From assembly GCA_030016715.1 (NCBI GenBank), contig JASEJD010000003.1:175365-239364 (forward strand): 64,000 nt of DNA, read 5' to 3'. This DNA comes from Methanobacteriaceae archaeon. Its GTDB lineage: Archaea > Methanobacteriota > Methanobacteria > Methanobacteriales > Methanobacteriaceae. Each line of letters opens with the position of its first letter. Positions within the stretch are counted from its first letter, which is position 1. Positions 35,836 through 46,545 of the stretch are shown here, piece by piece. A program made the translations under genes and the position numbers. Below the pieces are notes generated by a model. That model was not told the origin of the DNA. It worked only from the letters and a program-made list of their open reading frames with translations, and made no database searches.

Positions 35836-37930
35836 TTATAATCTAGGTTCATAGTGGACATTTCTAAATCTTATATGGAAATGGGTTCCTTTACCTTTCT
35901 TTAAGTTAATTTCGCCATCTAACTGTTTGACCAGATTATTAACCAGTTCCAATCCCAGGGTGGAAGTATTTTTAAAATCTATGTCACTGGGAAATCCAAA
36001 CCATTATCAAAAACATTTAAATCATAATGCTTATCATATTTAAATAATTCAATATTTATCTGACCTTCACCATGAGGAAATGCATATTTCAATGAATTTG
36101 TAATTAACTCATTCAGAATCAATCCCCGTGGAATGGCAGATTAATATCCATTTCGATATTTTCCACTGCTGTTTTTAATTTTATTTTATCTAAATCCACG
36201 CCATAACTGGAGAATAATTCAGAACCTAAACGTTTAATGTATTTTTCTAAGTCTATATGGGCCAGGTCACTGGACTGGTACAGGTTCTCATGGATCATAG
36301 ACATGGATTTTACACGGTTTTGACTTTCCTTAAATAGTTTATGAGTATTTTCATCTTCAACACTTAATGACTGTAAATTAAGCAGGCTGGAGACTATCTG
36401 CATATTATTCTTCACCCGATGATGAATTTCTCTTAAAAGAACTTCTTTTTCCTTAAGTAAAGATTCAAGGACGTCCTTGACATTTTTGCTTTCAGTAACA
36501 TCTCTGACAACTATACAGAGTAATGTTTCCGGGCTTTCCTTAATAAAAAAGTTAAAAGTGGCAATTGTTTTATTTTCATCATATAAAGTATTAATATCCA
36601 AATCCTGAAGTTTAAGGTGATAATCTATGTTTTTACCATTGAAAGCTTTTATAAAAATGTTTTCAACTTGATTAAGAGAAATTTTTTCTTTCATCTCTGG
36701 CATGAACAATTTCCACATAACATTATAGAAGTATTCATCCTCTGCTTTGTTAGGGCTTATCCCGGTGATTTTTTCCATGGCCTGATTCCAGTATATTACC
36801 TTCATGTCCTGATTGACTAATACTATTCCATCTGAGGTCTGTTCCAGCACACTTCTAAACTTGAATTCACTTTCTTCTAGCTGTCTCTGGAATTTTCTCA
36901 GCTCGGAAACATCAGTTCCAATACAGATATAACCTAAAATCTCATCACCATATCCTTGAATAGGGCTCAAGGATATTAGTACTGGTATTTGTGTCTGGTT
37001 AATAGTAGCCATACTGGTTTCTATCTCGTATTTAGCATTTTCTTATAATGACATTTCCAGATAATAATCCAGTGAAAAGGGAAATATATCACTGAAATTT
37101 TTCTTCAACAATAATTCTTCACTAAAACCTAAGGACTTAATAGTACTTTTATTTACATTGACAATTTTTCCCAGTGGATCCAGCATAAACAAGTAATTTG
37201 TCATGGAAGATATGATCTTATCTGCAGCCATGGCCTTGGTTAGCTGTGGAAAATCATAACGCCATACACCATAAGCAATAAATATTAATCCAAAGGCACT
37301 GGTGGTTTGGGTTAACTCTGGCACCTTCTGGGGAAAATAATGCAGAAAAAAATCAGTAATTAAACTCAAAATTAAGGGAAAGAATAATCCAATAAATATA
37401 AATAATGCCTGTTTTCTTTCTATACCATGTGCATGTAAATATTTGATTAAAATCAAGATACTGGCTGTAAATGCTGTTAAAACTGTCCAGAGTGCAAATA
37501 AATAGAACATTGGGTTATCGGCGATTGTATAGGCATATCCCCAGTACTCTCTTACTATTGGCCCAATAACAAGATCTGTAGAAACAGCGATAAAAATGAA
37601 GGCCACTGCAGGTAAGTATATCAAAGGATAAACATAATTTTTTTTGAGAATAATGGTTCTGCCACTTGATATTAATGATATATGCAGCATTAATGCAGGT
37701 ATCATGGGCCATAATCCACTGAACTGGAACCATAAATAGGCGGTTTCAATACTATCTGCTGAACGATAACCATATTCAGCCAGATTCATAAGTGAAACCA
37801 TACATCCAAATATTAGTATGATCTGGTTTAAGCGGTTTTTGGGATTTTTAATATATATAAAATTAGCAATAATAAAAGAATTAACAGCTAGCAACAAGGA
37901 GAGCAGTGCAAATTCATTCACTGCAACCAC
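35836..37930 (-). pseudogene. Broken 7TM-PAS sensor histidine kinase
   Basis: Read from 37930, residues 1-225 form a seven-TM sensor (HisKA_7TM-like), followed by a PAS start. An in-frame TAA at 37043-37045 interrupts EMSL/ENAKYEIET. The same frame then continues with two PAS segments and HisKA_2 (EIHHRVKNNMQIVS). Near 36125 (DIN-LPFHGD) bases are missing before [14 protein letters not shown], and another base is missing near 36000 (DNG, then FPSDIDF). The end, through GLELVNNLV and FHIRFRN, is otherwise intact. One stop and at least two frameshifts make this a young pseudogene. Confidence 0.88.
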
Positions 37931-38106
37931 CCATATTTAAGGGTTTCATAGTATAATTTAGTAATAAAAGAAATAAATAACTTTCTAAAAATTAATTAAA
38001 ACGACTTTTAATATAATTAAATTTAAAGATATTATTTAATATTATTCTAAATATAAAAATATTAAATTTAATCCTTTAATATACTAAAATAATCATTAAT
38101 ATAATT

Positions 38107-39240
38107 TTATTCATTGAATGTTTTTCTTACCTTTTTAAGTTCCTGTTTAATATTTATCATTTGGGGACAGAGATTTTCACACTCACCACATTCTATACAA
38201 TTATTAGCCCTTTCTTCATCCTTTAATAGAACAAAATAATGCATACTCTCATTTTCCACATCATCATAGATATTGGCGTGATTGTAGTGCATAAAACATT
38301 TTGGAATATTTACTCCCTCAGAACAGGGCATGCAATAACCGCATGATGTACAGTCAACCATTATTCGATCTTTAAAGGCCATTTTAACCTCCTTTACCAT
38401 ATACTTTTCATTAGAGGTTAATTTTTCGGGATATCCATCCATAGCATATTTAACGTTATCATGTACTTGTTTTAATGTGGACATGCCACAGAAAACAATA
38501 TCTATATCAGGATTATCCCAAATATATTGGAGAGCCCATTCAACTGGGCTGCGTCTAGTTTCAGCCTTATTCCAAATAATCTGTATATCTTCAGGTATAT
38601 TAGCCAGTGCTCCTCCCCTAAGGGGTTCCATCACTGCCACTCCCAGTCCCTGTGAGGAGGCATACCTGATTCCTTCTCTGCCGGCCTGATAATCTTCATC
38701 CATATAACTATACTGTACCATTATCATATCCCATGGATAGAGATCCACCACCTCCATAAAAAATTCCAATTCATCATGGAAGGAAAAACCAGTGTATTTA
38801 ATCTTTCCATCTGCTAGGGCATCATCTAGAAACTGAAATATATCAGCTTTTTCCAGGTGAGGCCAGTATTTCTGATTAAGATTATGGACTAGATAGAAGT
38901 CTATGGTATCCGTTTGGAGCTTGTTCAGTTGCTCATCCAAGTAATTGTCCAGATCCTCTCTTCTGGTTATGTTCCAGCTGGGTATCTTGGTGGAAAGATA
39001 AACATCTTTCAGGTCTTCTTCATTTAGATATCTTCCCAGGAAGTGTTCACTAGCTCCATTGTGATAGGTGTATCCTGTGTCGAGAAAATTAACCCCATTA
39101 TCTAGGGCATAGTTTAACATTTTTCTGGTCTGGTCTTGATTAATTCGTTCAGTTTTTCCATTTAATGTGGGAAATCTCATACATCCAAAGCCGAGTATGG
39201 ATACCTCCACACCTGTTTTTCCTAGTTTACGATAAAGCAT
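38107..39240 (-). CDS. Aldo/keto reductase with C-terminal 4Fe-4S ferredoxin domain
   Basis: The 377-residue protein has an AKR barrel (about 1-285), with D-x3-Y in LDTGYTYHNG, the active-site region STKIPSW and YLVHNL. A ferredoxin-like end follows, with CTSCGYCMPCSEGVNIPKC and CIECGECENLCP, enough Cys for two [4Fe-4S] clusters. This architecture is common in anaerobes; the oxidised substrate is unknown and the electron source is probably a ferredoxin. A GGAGAG ribosome binding site precedes the ATG. The YprB-like gene lies 38 bases upstream on the same strand. Confidence 0.9.
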   Translation of the reverse strand: MLYRKLGKTGVEVSILGFGCMRFPTLNGKTERINQDQTRKMLNYALDNGVNFLDTGYTYHNGASEHFLGRYLNEEDLKDVYLSTKIPSWNITRREDLDNYLDEQLNKLQTDTIDFYLVHNLNQKYWPHLEKADIFQFLDDALADGKIKYTGFSFHDELEFFMEVVDLYPWDMIMVQYSYMDEDYQAGREGIRYASSQGLGVAVMEPLRGGALANIPEDIQIIWNKAETRRSPVEWALQYIWDNPDIDIVFCGMSTLKQVHDNVKYAMDGYPEKLTSNEKYMVKEVKMAFKDRIMVDCTSCGYCMPCSEGVNIPKCFMHYNHANIYDDVENESMHYFVLLKDEERANNCIECGECENLCPQMINIKQELKKVRKTFNE

Positions 39241-39278
39241 TATAATATCTCTCCAAAAAAAATTGTTTTTAGAATAGT

Positions 39279-40211
39279 CTATCCTTGTTCCTGGAGCATA
39301 AATGAAATTATTCGGGCTAGGCTGATTATATCATCCCGGTTATGGTCAATAATTGGTATTAAAGGCCCAATATTACCGGTTTCAAGGTAAGTTTTATAAA
39401 AATCTGGAACCATATACCCTGGCACATCGTCCACTCTTTCCATATCAAGCAGATATTCTTCTAGTGTAGTCAATTGACAGTTAGCCAGTTTAGAACCGTA
39501 AAAGCGACGAGAAAATAGTAATAAATCTATATGATGATGTTCTAATTTATAGGGGAGGTTATAATAATCTAAACGATCCCTTATATAGGGCACATCGAAG
39601 CTGCGGCCGTTGAAGGTTACATAAACACTTTCTTCATTAATTGATTCTAGATGGGCAGCTAACACTGCGGGTTCATCAGTTAAATCTTTTAAAAGATACT
39701 GGTTAACCATGATTTTATTCCCCTTAATGGATGCCTCACCAAGAAGTATCACCGGCCTATTCTTTAATCCTAATGTTTCAATATCCATGAAAACTAAATC
39801 TTCTACCTCAGAGAAACAGCAAGTATTTAGCATTTGTGGATGGGATGGGCCATATCTATCTGTTAATAGATTAACAATATTTTTAGTATCTGCTGAGCAT
39901 ATAAGGTTTAAAATATGTTCAGCATATTCTCCAAATCTAGGATGTTCCATTAGATCCTCCAAGGTTTGGTAACCATCCCTTTTAAGCTTTTTTTCTTTAG
40001 CCTCCCCAATACCCTTAACTAGTTTAAGGTCATTTAATAAACATTCAAAAGCTTTATTCTGACTCTTAAGCATGAATTCTATTTTTGAAGTAGAATTTAT
40101 ATTTAAAACCTCTCCTTGACTAGTTTCAACTAGTTTTAGATTATTTAGATCTTCTAGGGACTTGTTCTGATATTTTTCAAGAAGCATCTGCTTTAAGGTT
40201 AATGGATCCAT
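39279..40211 (-). CDS. YprB/MrfB-like RNase-H-fold 3'-5' exonuclease
   Basis: The 310-residue protein has a helix-hairpin-helix-like stretch (LKLVKGIGEAKEKKLKRDGY, about 63-82). The RNase_H_2 (YprB) domain follows, with DEDD-type acidic residues: FMDIETLG (D-x-E), FNGRSFDVPYIRDR and HNRDDIISL. Relatives include B. subtilis MrfB, the nuclease partner of the MrfA helicase in mitomycin-lesion repair. A matching MrfA-like helicase is encoded at 47193, 7 kb away. The nuclease fold is firm; the repair role is inferred. Confidence 0.85.
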   Translation of the reverse strand: MDPLTLKQMLLEKYQNKSLEDLNNLKLVETSQGEVLNINSTSKIEFMLKSQNKAFECLLNDLKLVKGIGEAKEKKLKRDGYQTLEDLMEHPRFGEYAEHILNLICSADTKNIVNLLTDRYGPSHPQMLNTCCFSEVEDLVFMDIETLGLKNRPVILLGEASIKGNKIMVNQYLLKDLTDEPAVLAAHLESINEESVYVTFNGRSFDVPYIRDRLDYYNLPYKLEHHHIDLLLFSRRFYGSKLANCQLTTLEEYLLDMERVDDVPGYMVPDFYKTYLETGNIGPLIPIIDHNRDDIISLARIISFMLQEQG

Positions 40212-40422
40212 GATTATTAATAAGTATTTACTATACTTTAAACTATATCAAGTGATTTAATATCTGGATTGACAATAATTTCACATAAAGTTAAGCATTA
40301 TAATTTACCATAATATATTATATAATTATTTTAAAGATCTATACAGTAAAATAATCAATAAAGAGACTAATATATTAAAAAATATTTCTAATAATATTAT
40401 AAATTATTTATAAGGTTTTATA

Positions 40423-43233
40423 ATGGATTATGATAAATTTTCAAAGGAAGATCTTATATCTGAACTGGAATCATCTAAGCAGAAAATTAAAGATCTAGAG
40501 AATTCTGTGAGAAGCCAGCAAGAAACGATTGATTTTTATAATTATCATGAAGAATTTTTATCAAAAACTGTAATGGAACTGGTTCAACTAAAAATTAGTG
40601 ACAATATCTATGATTTCATAGCCCATAAAATGAAGGAATATGTTAAAAATTCCATCATCGTGGTAACTGTCTATGATCAACCCAGTGACAGTTTCATTGT
40701 TGAAAGTATAATGGGAGATATACCAAAATTAAATGAATGGTCCCAGAAATATTTGAAGAGGGATGTTTTTAATTTAAAGGTACCTCTATCCGCATTTGAA
40801 GAGACATATGATAGTGAATCTAAAAATAATATTTTAAATGGAAAAATTCAACTTATTGAAAATGGTATATACCAGGTTGCCTGTAAAACTATACCCTACA
40901 AAATTGCCCGTCTTTTTGAAAGAGCACTTGATATAGGTGAAATATATGGCACTGGATTTAACTGGAAAGGCCAGATTTTTGGAACAGTTAATATTATTCT
41001 TCGAAGGGGTGCAAAATTAGAGAATAAAAAAACCCTCCAATCATTAATACAGCTGTTTTCAGTGGCTCTTCAAAGGCGTAAAGCTGAGGAGGAACTTATT
41101 GAAAGTGAAGAAACTCACCGTAAACTTCTTAGAGAATCCTTTGATGCTTGGATCATACACAGTAAGGGCTTTTTAGTAGATGGAAACGAAGCTGCAGTAA
41201 AGATTATGGGTGGAAATTCCATTGAGGATTTTAAGGGAAAGCCTTTACTTGATTTTGTCCATCCTGAATTTCGGGAAATAGTTAAAAAAAGATCATCCCA
41301 AATGTATGCAGAGGGAGGAACAGTACCCTTGATGGAGGAAAAATTTTTAAGACTAGATGGAACTTCCATCCCTGTGCAAGTGGTAGCCACTTCAATGAAA
41401 TATAAGGGACAAAATGCGGTGCAAGTAGTCTTCCGGGATATGACTGAGAGGGAAAAAATATTAAAATCATTACAGCAAACCAAGGAGGAACTAGAAAGAA
41501 TCATAGAATCTTCACCATCAGCTATTGCTGTTTTGGATATGAATGGAAGGATTAAACTCTGGAGTCCTGCTGCTGAAAAGATATTTGGATGGAAAAAGGA
41601 TGAAATTATTGGAAAAATAAATCCTATGGTTCCCCCAGAGCATAATAAACTATATCTAGAACAGGTTGAGAAGATTTCAAAGGGAAGTCAATTCACATTA
41701 GAAGAAGTAGAATCATTAACCAAGAATGGGGATAGGATTTATATTTCATTATCAGTATCACCTCTACTAAATTCGAAGGGTGAAGTGGAGAATATGCTGG
41801 CTATCATGACTGATATTACCAAGCGAAAAATGGCTGAAATACGTCTTAAAGAATCAGAAAATCGTTACCGCACTATTTTTGAGAATACTGGCGCAGCAAC
41901 AATCCTATTTAACAAGGAAGGTCTGATAACTCTTACTAATTCTGAAATGGAAAATGTAACTGGCTATAAAAAGGAGGATATCCAGGGTAAAAGGAAGTGG
42001 ATGGAATTTGTACACCCTGAAGATCTGCCCATTATGATGGAATATAATAAGAAACGTGAAATTAATCCAGAATCAGTCCCCAATAGTTATGAGATACGAA
42101 TAATCAATAATAAAGGCGAAATACGCAATGCACAGATCACGGTGGATAAAATACCTAACATGGATTTGTATGTAACCTCAATGTTGGATATTACCAATCT
42201 TAAAAATGCTTACCAACAACTGGAAGAGAGTGAGAATCGTTTCCGTTCCATGTTTGAAAATAATCCTGTGGCCTACCAGTGTCTGGATGTTAATGGTATA
42301 TTACTTGATATGAACCAGCCATTATGTGAATTATTAGGATATGAGAGGGAAGAACTTATAGGTCGAAACTTTAAAGATTATTGTTCTACTGTAAACCAGG
42401 AACAGTTTCATGAGAAATTTAGATATTTAAATGATAAGGGATTGGTAAATAACCAGGTAATAGAATTCAATACAAAGAAGGGTGATAAAAAGACGGTTTT
42501 AGTTACTTGTCGTTTACAGAGAGATACTAAAACTAATAAACCTATTAGAATTCACTGCATACTTACAGATGTAACTGAACGTCAAAAGATTTTAGATCAA
42601 CTCCATGATTCCCTAAAGGAGAAGGAAATGCTTCTTAAGGAGATACATCACCGGGTTAAAAATAATTTAATGATAATATCCAGTCTGCTTAATCTACAGT
42701 CACGTTCAATTAAGGATAAAGCTACCCTGAGTGTTTTTAGGGAAAGTCAGAACCGTGCCCGTTCCATGGCCCTGATTCATGACAGGCTTTACCGTTCTAC
42801 AGATCTTAAACGTATCAACTTCGGTGATTATATCCAGAATTTAGCCAATGAACTATTTCGAACCTATGTACTGGACCCAGAGAAAATACAACTGCATTAT
42901 GATGTTGAGGACTTGATGGTTGACATTAACACTGCTGTGCCTCTGGGATTGATTGTTAATGAACTGGCAGCCAATGCCATGAAATACGCCTACCCCCAAG
43001 GTGAAAGTGGTAAAATCCACATATGCTTCCATAAAGAAGGTGAAAACTATATATTGAGAATTAAAGATGAAGGGGTGGGCATACCCGATGATCTTGACAT
43101 ATCCCAAGTAAAAACACTGGGACTTCAATTAGTAAATAGTTTAACTGAGCAGATTGATGGAAAACTCGATCTAAATAGAGATAATGGAACTGATTTTAGG
43201 ATAACCTTCAAGGAGTCTGAATTTTCCAATTAA
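40423..43233 (+). CDS. Soluble sensor histidine kinase with GAF-like and four PAS domains
   Basis: The 936-residue protein starts with a coiled coil (about 5-45) and a GAF-like domain (about 50-215). Four PAS domains follow (about 225-725), then HisKA_2 with [14 protein letters not shown] and an ATPase domain (NELAANAMKY, KDEGVGI). There are no TM helices, so it should sense a cytoplasmic signal. The gene is transcribed alone. Its kinase core is closest by eye to those at 17291 and 29471 (LMIISSLL, RSTDLK, FGDYI). Confidence 0.9.
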   Translation: MDYDKFSKEDLISELESSKQKIKDLENSVRSQQETIDFYNYHEEFLSKTVMELVQLKISDNIYDFIAHKMKEYVKNSIIVVTVYDQPSDSFIVESIMGDIPKLNEWSQKYLKRDVFNLKVPLSAFEETYDSESKNNILNGKIQLIENGIYQVACKTIPYKIARLFERALDIGEIYGTGFNWKGQIFGTVNIILRRGAKLENKKTLQSLIQLFSVALQRRKAEEELIESEETHRKLLRESFDAWIIHSKGFLVDGNEAAVKIMGGNSIEDFKGKPLLDFVHPEFREIVKKRSSQMYAEGGTVPLMEEKFLRLDGTSIPVQVVATSMKYKGQNAVQVVFRDMTEREKILKSLQQTKEELERIIESSPSAIAVLDMNGRIKLWSPAAEKIFGWKKDEIIGKINPMVPPEHNKLYLEQVEKISKGSQFTLEEVESLTKNGDRIYISLSVSPLLNSKGEVENMLAIMTDITKRKMAEIRLKESENRYRTIFENTGAATILFNKEGLITLTNSEMENVTGYKKEDIQGKRKWMEFVHPEDLPIMMEYNKKREINPESVPNSYEIRIINNKGEIRNAQITVDKIPNMDLYVTSMLDITNLKNAYQQLEESENRFRSMFENNPVAYQCLDVNGILLDMNQPLCELLGYEREELIGRNFKDYCSTVNQEQFHEKFRYLNDKGLVNNQVIEFNTKKGDKKTVLVTCRLQRDTKTNKPIRIHCILTDVTERQKILDQLHDSLKEKEMLLKEIHHRVKNNLMIISSLLNLQSRSIKDKATLSVFRESQNRARSMALIHDRLYRSTDLKRINFGDYIQNLANELFRTYVLDPEKIQLHYDVEDLMVDINTAVPLGLIVNELAANAMKYAYPQGESGKIHICFHKEGENYILRIKDEGVGIPDDLDISQVKTLGLQLVNSLTEQIDGKLDLNRDNGTDFRITFKESEFSN

Positions 43234-43456
43234 CATATACTTTTATTATTTCAAAAAATATCATAAAATTACATATAAAACACCGGATATGGAATTACAT
43301 ATTAATAACAAGTTCTATATAGCTGATTAATTTAAAATATTTCTTATAGAAGAAATAAATGGCAGAATAATGATAAACCTATAAGATGTTGGGATAATTT
43401 CCATTATAATCTTAGAGTGAATAGAGAGATCATATAAAATAATTAGGTGATGTTAG

Positions 43457-43636
43457 ATGGATAATAAAGAAAAAGTGATCAAAGCCTTTAAAGATGCGGA
43501 TGAACCATTAAACGCCACTAAAGTAGCAGAGATATCTGGTGTTCCTAAAAAGGATGTAGACAAGATTATGAAAGATTTAAAAAAGGATAAAACTATTATC
43601 TCACCTAAACGATGCTACTGGACATTGAATGAGTAA
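43457..43636 (+). CDS. Small winged-helix protein
   Basis: This 59-codon gene has an AGGTGA ribosome binding site 6 bases before its ATG. The protein reads as a compact winged helix: helix 1 EKVIKAFKDAD, then ATKVAEISGVPKKDVDKIMK as helix-turn-helix, and TIISPKRCYWTL as the wing. Methanogens have many such tiny DNA-binding regulators. It lies 224 bases after the kinase gene at 40423 on the same strand, and no target is evident. Confidence 0.75.
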   Translation: MDNKEKVIKAFKDADEPLNATKVAEISGVPKKDVDKIMKDLKKDKTIISPKRCYWTLNE

Positions 43637-43946
43637 TTGTAACATGTTTAATATATTATTAATAATAGAATGAATAGCGGTATTTATACAAATACATACT
43701 ACGCTTTCCATAAAATGGATTTACCTTAAGAGTGAAATAGAAAGACCTTATTTAATTATAATATCTCAATAATTTTACATATTTTAATGTTTATTATGTG
43801 GGCTGTTTAAAAAGTGTCATTCAATACAATTTTTAACTCTGAAAAAATTTAATTCTGTATATCTTCTAAAAAAAAAGAAATTGACAATAATCTTTCAAAT
43901 TGATTCACGATTTTATTACATGTATTTTTATTATTTAGATAAAATA
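43637..43946. other. Intergenic region, nothing recognised
   Basis: This AT-rich gap lies between the convergent small wHTH gene and the M14-like gene. No feature was seen beyond several T-tracts that could end transcripts. Confidence 0.35.
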
Positions 43947-44648
43947 TTAGTTGAATGATAAATTATCAACTGATTCCACTAAATCAGATAGATGATTTTT
44001 TGTGATTTCATATGGTTCGTAGATATATGTTTCATATACTATGGTGGGAATTCCGGCTTTTATTAATGGAATTGCTATGAATAGTGTGCAGGTTTGATGG
44101 GGAGGACTATAATAATCCATGTAAGGGATCCTGTCTTTAATTTTATAGGCATATTTTTCTGCGGTTGTATTTGGAACTGGAGAAAATACAAAAACCATTA
44201 CTGGATAATTACCTCTATTGGAGTGTATATCCACAACTAAATCAAAATTTTCAATTTCAATATCAGGCACCACATATTTTTTAGCTAATATCTGCCCATT
44301 CATTCTCCCTTGCTCATAATTATCCTTATCCCTAAATACTGAGACATTATAAATATAATAGCTATATTTAAAGGAATCCGTTCTACTTTTTAAAGATTCT
44401 ACAGCTGCTCTATGAGAATTAGATTCAAGGGGATGGACACCTACAATGTATGCAATCCTTACCTTGGATGATGGGTTACCATAAGGACCTTCTTTGATTA
44501 CTATTCCATAATATTCTTGACCTAAAATCTGTTTTTTTATCTCTATATTTGAATATGTTGATACATTATATGAATAGAAATAAAAAGAAAATATTGAAGA
44601 TAATATAAATAGTATCGCAGCAAAAATGATAATGTTTATATTTTTCAT
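43947..44648 (-). CDS. Membrane-anchored M14/AstE-like zinc hydrolase (putative)
   Basis: The 233-residue protein has one N-terminal TM helix and an external domain. VGVHPLESNSHRAAVESL gives the H-x2-E zinc pair, VVDIHSNRGNYP a third His, and TIVYETYIYEP a possible catalytic Glu. This order matches the M14 carboxypeptidase/succinylglutamate desuccinylase fold, though the match is by motif only. It is the last gene of a minus-strand run and follows a pseudomurein-binding protein, so a cell-wall peptide substrate is possible. The start is the ATG at 44648, just beyond the end of the upstream gene. Confidence 0.6.
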   Translation of the reverse strand: MKNINIIIFAAILFILSSIFSFYFYSYNVSTYSNIEIKKQILGQEYYGIVIKEGPYGNPSSKVRIAYIVGVHPLESNSHRAAVESLKSRTDSFKYSYYIYNVSVFRDKDNYEQGRMNGQILAKKYVVPDIEIENFDLVVDIHSNRGNYPVMVFVFSPVPNTTAEKYAYKIKDRIPYMDYYSPPHQTCTLFIAIPLIKAGIPTIVYETYIYEPYEITKNHLSDLVESVDNLSFN

Positions 44649-44661
44649 GATATAACCAAAA

Positions 44662-45402
44662 TTAGGGTACTGAGACAATAGAAGGAAGTTCTCCAGTGGC
44701 ATAGTAATAGTCTAAAGCTTTAACAAAGGTTGTTATGGTCATATCCGTGGATAAATCATCTGCACCGGGAGTTATAATACCCGCGTAATTAGGTGCTCTT
44801 CCATTAGCATCCATCCAGTTTGATACGCGACGGGCCATATCAACATAATTTGAACGTGCTATTTCAGCTGAAGCTACAGTTCCATAAGGTGCTTCAGCCG
44901 GGCTAAATGATTTTATTGTAATGTTACCTGTTTCGCCTTGATCAATAGCAACAACTCCACGAGCTAATATATACAGATATTGAGCTTTAGAGAGGGAATA
45001 TCCCTTATATTGAATTTTATCCGGATAATTTGAATTAAGAATTGCATTTGCCAGATTTGGAATATCAGTAATTGGAAAACCAAGGTTTTGAAGTGTTTCT
45101 TCTTTTATTATTGTTGTGTTAGATTCTTGTAGGCCTTCTTGGCTTTGATTATTTTCTATATTATTTTTAAGTAAAACACCCGTTAATGCACCGACAATCA
45201 CTACAAAGATCAACAGTATTATAATAATTTTGCCATTAAGCCCAGATTCAGCTTTCTCTGGAGGTAAATAATCCTTTGATAATAAACTAGTACGTTTAAT
45301 ATGTATACCACAGTTTTCGCAGAAACTAGCATCTTCATCGTTAAGATTGCCACATTTTGGACAGATCTTATCTGATCTGTTTTCAGTCCCCGACAGTGCC
45401 AT
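44662..45402 (-). CDS. Zinc-ribbon membrane protein with pseudomurein-binding region
   Basis: An N-terminal zinc ribbon (CPKCGN, then CENCG) is followed by one TM helix (about 65-85) and an external part. There, YLYILARGVVAIDQGETGNI and ARRVSNWMDANGRAPNY, ending FVKALDYYYATGELPSIV, match the pattern of proteins carrying pseudomurein-binding repeats. It should sit in the membrane and touch the pseudomurein wall. I use the ATG at 45402, but a GTG at 45420 overlapping the upstream gene is also possible. Confidence 0.75.
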   Translation of the reverse strand: MALSGTENRSDKICPKCGNLNDEDASFCENCGIHIKRTSLLSKDYLPPEKAESGLNGKIIIILLIFVVIVGALTGVLLKNNIENNQSQEGLQESNTTIIKEETLQNLGFPITDIPNLANAILNSNYPDKIQYKGYSLSKAQYLYILARGVVAIDQGETGNITIKSFSPAEAPYGTVASAEIARSNYVDMARRVSNWMDANGRAPNYAGIITPGADDLSTDMTITTFVKALDYYYATGELPSIVSVP

Positions 45403-45946
45403 CCCCACCACAATTTTCACAGTCTATGTAACCATAGCCATCACAATAATAGCAGATATCCCCATATTCATCATAACCAGATCCATCACACATAACACAT
45501 TGGAGCCAACCATTACCATTACACTCATCACAGAGATAGGTATAATCATCATCACTGGAATAAGTGCTACTAGGTATATATATCTCTTTGTATAATACTT
45601 TACCAGTCCTAGCATCGATAATTATACCGCCAACATTATTACCTTTATAATAATAGTAACAGACATAAACAGCTCTCCCTTCAGCATCTTTAATTAGGAT
45701 AGGGTCGCTTACAGTAACACCTGATTGTGCATTATTTTTAGCAATAGATTTTGCTCTTGAAAATGTTATATACTCAGAGCTATATTCAATTTGAGTTCCA
45801 TTTTTTATTGTATCATTCACTGTTAAATTAGATGTATTATTATGTTTAGGTGAATTATTCTCAGCTAAAAAAAGATAACCAAATGCAAAACTGGTTAAAC
45901 CCCCTAATAAGAGTATAGATATTATAATAACATAATTTTTATCCAT
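45383..45946 (-). CDS. Membrane protein with PepSY-like and DnaJ-type zinc motifs
   Basis: The 187-residue protein has one N-terminal TM helix and a PepSY-like stretch (about 60-125: FSRAKSIAKNNAQSG, later GGIIIDARTGKVLYKE). At the end it has four CxxCxGxG-like motifs (CDECNGNGW, CVMCDGSGY, CYYCDGYGY, CENCGGDG), as in the zinc domain of DnaJ, although no J domain is present. An exported redox or chaperone role is possible but unproven. The ATG at 45946 has a GGTGA ribosome binding site. Its end overlaps the next gene. Confidence 0.75.
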   Translation of the reverse strand: MDKNYVIIISILLLGGLTSFAFGYLFLAENNSPKHNNTSNLTVNDTIKNGTQIEYSSEYITFSRAKSIAKNNAQSGVTVSDPILIKDAEGRAVYVCYYYYKGNNVGGIIIDARTGKVLYKEIYIPSSTYSSDDDYTYLCDECNGNGWLQCVMCDGSGYDEYGDICYYCDGYGYIDCENCGGDGTVGD

Positions 45947-45970
45947 ATTCACCACTTTAAAAAATTTTTT

Positions 45971-46534
45971 TTAATAATAATCCCATACTGCTAATTTCCA
46001 ACTTTCCAAGTCAAGGGTTGATATAGCTACTTGATAAGTTCCAGACCCGCTTTTAACCTCTAGTGTGGCATATTTCTTGTTGGGTGATTCAGTACCAGCC
46101 CAGTATATCTGCCTTGATCCTACTATTTCATTATTTTTGTAGACATAAACATCCATCCAGCTCGGTTCATAAGTTATCATTGGAACCGATGAGAATGTTA
46201 TTTTAAATCTATTCCCCTTGGTGGTGAATGATTGGTAATCATCTCCAGAACCTGAAAAGCTTTCAATTTTATGCCATGTAGGTTGATAAACATTATCTTG
46301 AGGTTCTTCAATTGTGTTATCAGACTGATTAGGATTTGAGATATTTGGTGGATCAGGATGCATTAGTAAACCCGCGGCAACTCCTAATAGACAAACTAAA
46401 ACAAAACAAACTATTATTAAACCTTTCACTGATTTATTCATGCCTCTGTTCTGATTAATTTTTAATTTTCTTCCACACTTTTCACAGTATGTTGCATCTT
46501 CATCGTTCCGATTTCCACATGCTGGACAGATCAT
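45971..46534 (-). CDS. Zinc-ribbon membrane protein, unknown function
   Basis: The 187-residue protein has an N-terminal zinc ribbon (CPACGN, then CEKCG), one TM helix (about 36-57), a Pro/Asn-rich linker and an external beta-rich domain of about 100 residues that I do not recognise. That domain includes FKITFSSVPMITYEPSWMDV and YQVAISTLD and could be a small jelly-roll or Ig-like fold. It lies between two other zinc-ribbon or zinc-motif membrane genes in the same run. Confidence 0.7.
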   Translation of the reverse strand: MICPACGNRNDEDATYCEKCGRKLKINQNRGMNKSVKGLIIVCFVLVCLLGVAAGLLMHPDPPNISNPNQSDNTIEEPQDNVYQPTWHKIESFSGSGDDYQSFTTKGNRFKITFSSVPMITYEPSWMDVYVYKNNEIVGSRQIYWAGTESPNKKYATLEVKSGSGTYQVAISTLDLESWKLAVWDYY

Positions 46535-46545
46535 CGGACAACCTC

